NCBI RefSeq assembly: GCF_001027285.1
Contig: NZ_CP011509.1
Location: forward strand, 8,890,501 to 8,954,500
DNA length: 64,000 bases
Direction: 5' to 3'
From: Archangium gephyra
GTDB lineage: Bacteria > Myxococcota > Myxococcia > Myxococcales > Myxococcaceae
Shown here in pieces: positions 59,605 to 64,000 of this stretch (the first letter of the stretch is position 1; every line of letters begins with the position of its first letter). A model generated the notes under the pieces. It was not told the DNA's origin. It did not search any database and was given only the letters and a program-made list of their open reading frames with translations. The position numbers and the translations under genes are program-made.

Positions 59605-60729
59605 ATGATGACTTCCTCTTTTCACAAAGTCGTGATGGCAGCGGCGTTGGCCGCCATGGTGGCATGCACAAGGGGCAGCGCTGATCTACAGGGACCGGCA
59701 GGTCCGCAGGGACCAGCAGGTCCGCAGGGCGTGCAAGGTCTCAAGGGTGATACCGGTGCCACCGGCCCCCAGGGGGATATCGGTCCCATGGGTCTCACGG
59801 GGCCCCAGGGGGATATCGGCCCCATGGGTCTCACGGGGCCCGCCGGCGCTGTCGGTCCCCAGGGACCCAAGGGCGATACCGGCCTCGCTGGACAGGGCGT
59901 GACGATGCTCACGGCGAACTACCAGTTCAGTCATGCAGACAGGGGCGGCTTGTTCACAGTTGCTGGTTCGAGCATCACGATCACGTTCGACACATCTACC
60001 AACCTCACCAACGGATGGTGGGTCGATATCAAGAACATCGGCGCAGCAAACGTCACCGTCGCTCCTGGCACTGCACGCAAACTCGGTGGGTCGACAGCAA
60101 CGACGGTCGGCACGCTTCGACCCGGCGATATCTGGCGTGTCTTCTGCGACGGAACGGATCTTCCACTCAATCGGCTGGCCGGCAGCACGATCATATTCTT
60201 GACGTCCGGAACCTCGTATGTGCCTGAGCCCGGTGTATCGCAGCTTCGCATACGCGCAGAGGGCGGAGGCGGCGGAGGGGCGGGTGGCGGAAGTGAGCTC
60301 GAGCCGCCCCCAACAGCTGGCGGCGCAACCGTGATCGGCGGCTTTGTGGCTTACGGCGGCTACCCAGGTAGCGGCCATTACGGCGGCGGCGGCGGCCCCG
60401 CCAGCGGCCCCGGAAACCCATTCGTCACAAACGGACGAATGGGCATGGAAGGCCTCTATGGTGAGATGTACCCGATGGTCCTCACGCGTGGGGGCCTGTC
60501 CATTCTTGGCTACGGTGATGGCGGCGGCGGTGGCCGCAACGCGCACCCCTCTTATGGCTGGATTTATGGCGGCGGCGGCGGCTCGGGGGGCTACGTAGAA
60601 GGTCGACTGGCGGTCACGCCGGGAGTCGCCGTGAGCTACTCAATCGGTGCCGGTGGCGCAGAAGGAAGAAGCCCGGACAGGAGGGGCCAGCCAGGCCGTC
60701 CCGGTGTCATTGTGATTGAGTTTACCTGA
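59605..60729 (+). CDS. Collagen-like lipoprotein with glycine-rich, phage-tail-like C-terminus
   Basis: A 374-aa protein starting at ATG 59605 with AGGGG 6 nt upstream. The signal ([14 protein letters not shown]20) may be a lipobox. Residues 29-97 are 23 Gly-X-Y triplets, mainly GPQ, GPA, GDT and GLT, the pattern of a collagen triple helix. An exact 12-residue unit [12 protein letters not shown] is repeated in tandem. A beta-rich globular segment follows (about 100-190, [31 protein letters not shown]). The last 150 residues are rich in Gly runs and end in PGVIVIEFT, the pattern of glycine-rich domains in phage tail fibres. It probably forms a trimeric surface fibre. Confidence 0.85.
   Translation: MMTSSFHKVVMAAALAAMVACTRGSADLQGPAGPQGPAGPQGVQGLKGDTGATGPQGDIGPMGLTGPQGDIGPMGLTGPAGAVGPQGPKGDTGLAGQGVTMLTANYQFSHADRGGLFTVAGSSITITFDTSTNLTNGWWVDIKNIGAANVTVAPGTARKLGGSTATTVGTLRPGDIWRVFCDGTDLPLNRLAGSTIIFLTSGTSYVPEPGVSQLRIRAEGGGGGGAGGGSELEPPPTAGGATVIGGFVAYGGYPGSGHYGGGGGPASGPGNPFVTNGRMGMEGLYGEMYPMVLTRGGLSILGYGDGGGGGRNAHPSYGWIYGGGGGSGGYVEGRLAVTPGVAVSYSIGAGGAEGRSPDRRGQPGRPGVIVIEFT
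59764..59835 (+). repeat. Tandem 36-bp repeat inside the collagen-like gene
   Basis: Two in-frame 36-bp copies (59764-59799 and 59800-59835), each encoding the same 12 residues with two third-position differences. They point to recent expansion of the collagen region by slippage or unequal exchange. Length variation between strains is expected. Confidence 0.85.
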
Positions 60730-60809
60730 TACCCGAATGCCTTCGGGCCAAATGCCGCTGGCGCGTCCCCTGGGGTCCGGAGACGAGCAGGAACGCGTAC
60801 CGGCGGTGA

Positions 60810-61055
60810 GGCCGCTACCCCTCTGGCAGCTGGAGCCCATTCTTCCGGCTGAATCGCGAGGCCCGGGGCCGCTTCGTGCAACGCACTGTGAAAAGCCAAT
60901 TCGCTCATCTCTACGAGTTCAGCCTGAGCAACGGCATCGACGTGGTTGACCTGGCCACGGGCCGCCAGTACGAGATTCTCTCTGGAACGGCGTCGAACCT
61001 CGCGCACCATGGCCGGCGCATGGCGGGCAAACTCTTCCGGATGCTCACCTTCTGA
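60810..61055 (+). pseudogene. Remnant open frame without a start codon
   Basis: An 81-codon open stretch (stop at 61053-61055) preceded by an in-frame TGA at 60807, with no start codon near its beginning. Its translation looks like a real protein end: RLNREARGRFVQRTV, then HLYEFSLSNGIDVVDLATGRQ and HHGRRMAGKLFRMLTF. Another frame at 60745-60840 reads VRPLPLWQLEP just before this point, so a frameshift may have broken one gene. It stops 11 nt before the pentapeptide-like gene, and may be the wreck of its toxin or partner. Family not recognised. Confidence 0.45.
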
Positions 61056-61066
61056 AAGGGGCGGCG

Positions 61067-61699
61067 ATGGATTGGCTCGGGAACGTCGTCTTCGAGGAGC
61101 GGGAAATCGAAAACGAGCGGCTGGAACTGACGGACAAGGAGGCCAACTACATCCTGGGCCCCAACCTGACGCTGAAGAACTGTACCCTCGTGCTGAAGGT
61201 GCCCGCTCGGCGTCTGAGCCTCAAACAGGCCCGGTTCATCGACTGCACCTTCGAGGTGAAGCAGGAACTCAAGAATGATCAGGGCTGGCTCGCCGCCTCG
61301 CTGAAGGGCTGCCGGTTCAAGGGACGGCTGTCGGGGTGTGACTTCGGCCATTGGCCCGAATATTTCGACCTACCGTGGTATCAGTTCGGAGCCATCGAAG
61401 ACTGCGACTTCTCCGAGGCCCGTCTGGACGGCTGCCGATTCATGGGGTGTGACCCCCGGACCCTCCGCTTTCCCAAGTGGCCCTGCTTCACCTTCCTGGA
61501 CCCCATCGGCCGGGCTCCGGAGCTCCGTCGCGGCAAGTGGCCCGGTCTGTTTGGCCGTGTCGTCGTGGACGAGCTCCACAACCAGCCGCCGTCCACAGTG
61601 GCGCTGACGAAGTACGCTCCCGCCGTCGCGAAGAAGCTCGAAACCACCCCGGAAGAACTCAGGGCCGTCATCGAGCAGTTCGACTGTTTCGTCTACTGA
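61067..61699 (+). CDS. Pentapeptide-repeat-like protein
   Basis: A 210-aa soluble protein. Several five-residue-spaced beta turns are visible (LKNCTLVLKV, ARFIDCTFEV, LKGCRFKGRLSGCDFGHW, EDCDFSEARLDGCRFMGCD), the signature of right-handed beta-helix pentapeptide repeats, though degenerate. A helical tail follows (AKKLETTPEELRAVIEQFDC). No signal peptide. Such proteins often protect DNA gyrase or act as immunity or adaptor proteins. It follows a broken gene by 11 nt, so an immunity role for a lost toxin is one possibility. Confidence 0.78.
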   Translation: MDWLGNVVFEEREIENERLELTDKEANYILGPNLTLKNCTLVLKVPARRLSLKQARFIDCTFEVKQELKNDQGWLAASLKGCRFKGRLSGCDFGHWPEYFDLPWYQFGAIEDCDFSEARLDGCRFMGCDPRTLRFPKWPCFTFLDPIGRAPELRRGKWPGLFGRVVVDELHNQPPSTVALTKYAPAVAKKLETTPEELRAVIEQFDCFVY

Positions 61700-61713
61700 C
61701 GCGCGCCGCCGCC

Positions 61714-62805
61714 CTACTTCTTGCGGGGCATCATGGCCGCGCCGCCCGGCAGGTCCGCGTGCGGCACCGCGAGGCACACGTCATCCCGGCCCCGCGCCTT
61801 CGCCGCGTACATGGCGAAGTCCGCCGCCCGCACCAGGTCCACCGACGACAGCGCGTGCTCCGGGTAGGTCGCCACCCCGAGGCTCGCCGTCAGCTGCAGA
61901 TCCAACCCCGCCGCCTCCTGGAAGCGCCGGTTGCGGAAGGTGTCGCGGATGCGCGTGGCGCTCGTCATCGCCCCGTCCGTGCCCGTCTCCACCAGCAGCA
62001 GGGCGAACTCGTCCCCGCCGTAGCGGAAGACATAGTCCAGCTGCCGGCAGCAGGAGACGAGCAGCTCGCCCACCTCCTTGAGCACCGCGCTGCCCACCAG
62101 GTGGCCATGCGCGTCGTTGATGGCCTTGAAGCGGTCCAGGTCCAGGAAGATGAGCGACACCGGGTGGTGGAAGCGCTGCGAGCGCCGCACCTCGTGCTCC
62201 AGCTGCGCCCGCAGGTGCCGGGCGTTGTACACGCCCGTGTGCTCGTCCGTGATGGTGAGCTCCTGCACCCGCCGGAAGTTGCGCGCGTTCTCGATGGCGA
62301 TGGCCGCGAAGTCCGAGATGGCCGTCAGCGCCATCAGGTCATCCTGCGTGAAGGGCCGGTCCGTGGCCCCGTTCACCAGCTCGATGACGCCCAGCACCCG
62401 GCCCCGGGCGATGAGCGGCACCGCCACGATGGAGCGGGTGCGGAAGGCCGAGACCTCATCGAAGCGGGAGGCGAACAGCGGGTCGCGCGTCACGTCCTCC
62501 ACCAGCCGGGCCGTGCCCGTGGAGAAGACCGCCCCGGCGATCCCCTCGCCCGGGGTCAGCTGCAGCCCCTTGAGGACCTCCGCCCCCTCCCCCACGGCGA
62601 TCTCGAAGTAGAGCTTGCCCGTGCGCTCGTCCTGCAGCAGCAGGGACCAGTTGCGGGGCCTGAGCAGGCTGCGCACCTTCTCCATCATCAGGTTCAGCAC
62701 CTCGCGCAACTCGAGCGTCGAGGTCAGAGCCTTCGCGATGTCGTTGTAGGCGGCCAACTGCTCCACCGTGCGCGTCATGGCCGCGAGCAGGTCCGCGGGA
62801 TTCAT
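61714..62805 (-). CDS. GAF-GGDEF diguanylate cyclase
   Basis: A 363-aa cytoplasmic protein starting at ATG 62805. A GAF domain covers about residues 20-165 ([57 protein letters not shown]). The cyclase domain ends at about 340, with GGDEF intact ([14 protein letters not shown]) and the inhibitory I-site RQLD five residues before it. It should make c-di-GMP, controlled by a GAF ligand and by product inhibition. Divergent from maf with 46 bp between starts. Confidence 0.93.
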   Translation of the reverse strand: MNPADLLAAMTRTVEQLAAYNDIAKALTSTLELREVLNLMMEKVRSLLRPRNWSLLLQDERTGKLYFEIAVGEGAEVLKGLQLTPGEGIAGAVFSTGTARLVEDVTRDPLFASRFDEVSAFRTRSIVAVPLIARGRVLGVIELVNGATDRPFTQDDLMALTAISDFAAIAIENARNFRRVQELTITDEHTGVYNARHLRAQLEHEVRRSQRFHHPVSLIFLDLDRFKAINDAHGHLVGSAVLKEVGELLVSCCRQLDYVFRYGGDEFALLLVETGTDGAMTSATRIRDTFRNRRFQEAAGLDLQLTASLGVATYPEHALSSVDLVRAADFAMYAAKARGRDDVCLAVPHADLPGGAAMMPRKK

Positions 62806-62851
62806 CCAGGGTCCACTCCAGGGCGCAGTTCTGCTAGAGGCGAGCCGTAAC

Positions 62852-63487
62852 ATGCACACCTCAGTGGGTCAAACCCGGCTCGTTCTCGCGTCCGCTTCGC
62901 CGCGGCGGCGCGAGCTCCTCGGCCAGCTCGGACTGGCTTTCGACGTGTCCGCGGCGGACATCGACGAAACCCCCCACCAGGGCGAGGCCGCCCCAGCCTA
63001 CGTGCTCAGGCTGGCCCGGGAAAAGGCCCGAACGGTGGCCACCCGCACTCCAGGGGCCTGGGTGTTGGCCGCCGACACCACCGTCGTCCTCGGCGAGGAG
63101 CTGCTCGGCAAGCCCCGGGACGAGGCCGAGGTCCGCGACATGATGCGTCGACTGTCGGGTAGGACACACGAGGTCCAGACCGGCGTGGCCCTCGCCGGCC
63201 CCGGGGGAGAGCACCCCGGCGAGCACCCTGGCGAGCACCCCGGCGAGCACTTCATGGTGGTCCGCACCCGCGTCACCTTCCGCCCCCTGAGCGCGGGCGA
63301 GATCGCCTGGTACGCCAGCACCGGCGAGTCCCTGGACAAGGCCGGTGGCTACGCCATCCAGGGCAAGGGCGGCTTCCTCGTGGCGGGCATCGAGGGCAGC
63401 CCCACCAACGTCATCGGCCTGCCCCTGGGCGAGACGCTGGAGCTGCTCGCCCGGGCCGGCGTCCCCCTTCCCTGGAGCAAGCCATGA
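62852..63487 (+). CDS. maf: Maf-family nucleotide pyrophosphatase (m7GTP or dTTP/UTP type)
   Basis: A 211-aa house-cleaning enzyme that hydrolyses modified or non-canonical nucleotides. Landmarks: [67 protein letters not shown] and [33 protein letters not shown]. The Ala-Asp-Thr-Thr nucleotide motif is intact. Unusual is an inserted [16 protein letters not shown] run at about residues 119-133 from a 12-bp tandem repeat. It overlaps the next gene by 4 nt. Confidence 0.95.
   Translation: MHTSVGQTRLVLASASPRRRELLGQLGLAFDVSAADIDETPHQGEAAPAYVLRLAREKARTVATRTPGAWVLAADTTVVLGEELLGKPRDEAEVRDMMRRLSGRTHEVQTGVALAGPGGEHPGEHPGEHPGEHFMVVRTRVTFRPLSAGEIAWYASTGESLDKAGGYAIQGKGGFLVAGIEGSPTNVIGLPLGETLELLARAGVPLPWSKP
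63209..63250 (+). repeat. 12-bp tandem repeat inside maf
   Basis: GAGCACCC(C/T)GGC is repeated three times, followed by a half copy (GAGCAC). It is in frame and encodes [14 protein letters not shown]. The insertion lies between two conserved core segments, in a loop, so copy number can vary without breaking the frame. Confidence 0.85.
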
Positions 63488-64000
63488 GCGAAGTGGCCGA
63501 GCGGTTGGAGAAGATTCGCGCCCGGGTGGCCGCGGCGTGTGCCCGCGCGGGCCGGGAGCCCGGCTCCGTCACCCTGGTGGCCGTCTCCAAGCTGAAGCCG
63601 GCGGCCCTCATCCGCGAGGCGTACGCGGCGGGCCAGCGCGACTTCGGGGAGAACTACGCCCAGGAGCTGCGGGACAAGGCCACGGAGCTGGCGGACCTTG
63701 CAGGCCTGCGCTGGCACGCCATCGGGCCGCTGCAGACGAACAAGGTGAAGTACGTGGCCAAGGCCGCCCTGTCCTTCCACGCGCTGGACCGGCTGGAGGT
63801 GGCCCAGGAGCTGTCGCGCCGCCGGCAGGACGCGCCCATCCCCTGCTACGTGGAGGTGAACGTGGGCGGCGAGGCCAGCAAGAGCGGGCTGGCCCCCGAG
63901 GCGCTCGGGCCCTTCCTGGAGTCCGTGCGCGCGCTGCCGGGGCTGCGCGTGGAGGGCCTCATGTCGCTGCCCCCGCCCACCGAGGACGAGCAGGTGGCCC
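63484..64000 (+). CDS. YggS-family PLP homeostasis protein (partial, runs off the window)
   Basis: The first 172 codons of a cytoplasmic PLP-binding protein. The lysine that binds PLP is K36 in [26 protein letters not shown] and [14 protein letters not shown] are family hallmarks, and [16 protein letters not shown] marks the barrel. It controls PLP supply and has no known catalytic activity. Translation is coupled to maf by a 4-nt overlap (ATGA). The C-terminal part lies outside the window. Confidence 0.94.
   Translation, partial: MSEVAERLEKIRARVAAACARAGREPGSVTLVAVSKLKPAALIREAYAAGQRDFGENYAQELRDKATELADLAGLRWHAIGPLQTNKVKYVAKAALSFHALDRLEVAQELSRRRQDAPIPCYVEVNVGGEASKSGLAPEALGPFLESVRALPGLRVEGLMSLPPPTEDEQVA

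Noticed and set aside
59605-60729. Collagen-like gene as part of a prophage
   Set aside because: No capsid, terminase, portal, integrase or lysis gene is nearby, and the protein has a lipoprotein-type signal. The glycine-rich end is only a shared module.
1-64000. CRISPR array or insertion sequence
   Set aside because: No regularly spaced repeats with unique spacers and no transposase motif were seen. The repeats present are REP-like pairs and in-gene tandem repeats.

Overview
The window is high-GC chromosomal DNA from a myxobacterium, most likely the Cystobacterineae (Archangium/Cystobacter/Myxococcus relatives). The evidence is a Ser/Thr kinase with a PEGA-type and TonB-like tail, two tandem MYXO-CTERM metalloproteases of the MXAN_2677/MXAN_2678 type, a DUF2381 protein, GTG/TTG starts, and many lipoproteins and two-component proteins. 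No plasmid, IS element, CRISPR array or complete prophage is visible. Genus placement is inference from gene content.

Layout. 1-5.3 kb: kinase; then a leftward operon (secreted protein, two metalloproteases, HAD phosphatase) coupled by 4-nt overlaps. 5.4-7.7 kb: gltX, a small secreted protein, and a tRNA-Gln/tRNA-Glu/tRNA-Glu cluster with a strong terminator. 7.8-11.4 kb: response regulator, small membrane protein, receiver-histidine kinase, and two small proteins. 11.5-16.1 kb: pyruvate dehydrogenase pdhA-pdhB-pdhC and a HAD protein. 16.2-25.4 kb: an unknown membrane protein, then an ion-transport block in which two inverted paralogous CPA2 antiporters flank an XRE regulator fused to a PTS EIIA-like domain, plus an organophosphate-type MFS transporter and a NUDIX hydrolase. 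25.5-35.4 kb: a surface gene series (5'-nucleotidase lipoprotein with a Cys-rich tail, large lipoprotein, outer-membrane barrel, haem/copper monooxygenase lipoprotein) and a neutral-ceramidase homologue. 35.7-47.8 kb: glyoxalase-fold protein, TldE/TldD pair (TldD with a Tat signal), GspE/PilB-type ATPase, hemD, ferritin-like diiron protein, MFS exporter, and hemC-hemA-ccsA/hemX. 47.9-57.7 kb: thioredoxin, PilZ protein, MgtE, DUF6766 protein, the elongasome operon mreC-mreD-mrdA-rodA (no mreB), and a SurA/PpiD-like foldase. 57.7-61.7 kb: an accessory patch with less biased base composition (DUF2381 protein behind two perfect 18-bp palindromes, a lipoprotein, a collagen-like lipoprotein with a phage-tail-like glycine-rich end, a degraded fragment, a pentapeptide-like protein). 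61.7-64 kb: GAF-GGDEF cyclase, maf and the start of a YggS-family gene.

The housekeeping parts are coherent: PDH, tetrapyrrole synthesis (hemA, hemC and hemD split over two loci), lateral wall growth and protein folding. The least expected pieces are the EIIA-fused regulator between inverted K+/H+-type antiporters, the Tat-targeted TldD, the Cys-rich nucleotidase operon, and the collagen/DUF2381 patch with its palindromic upstream elements.
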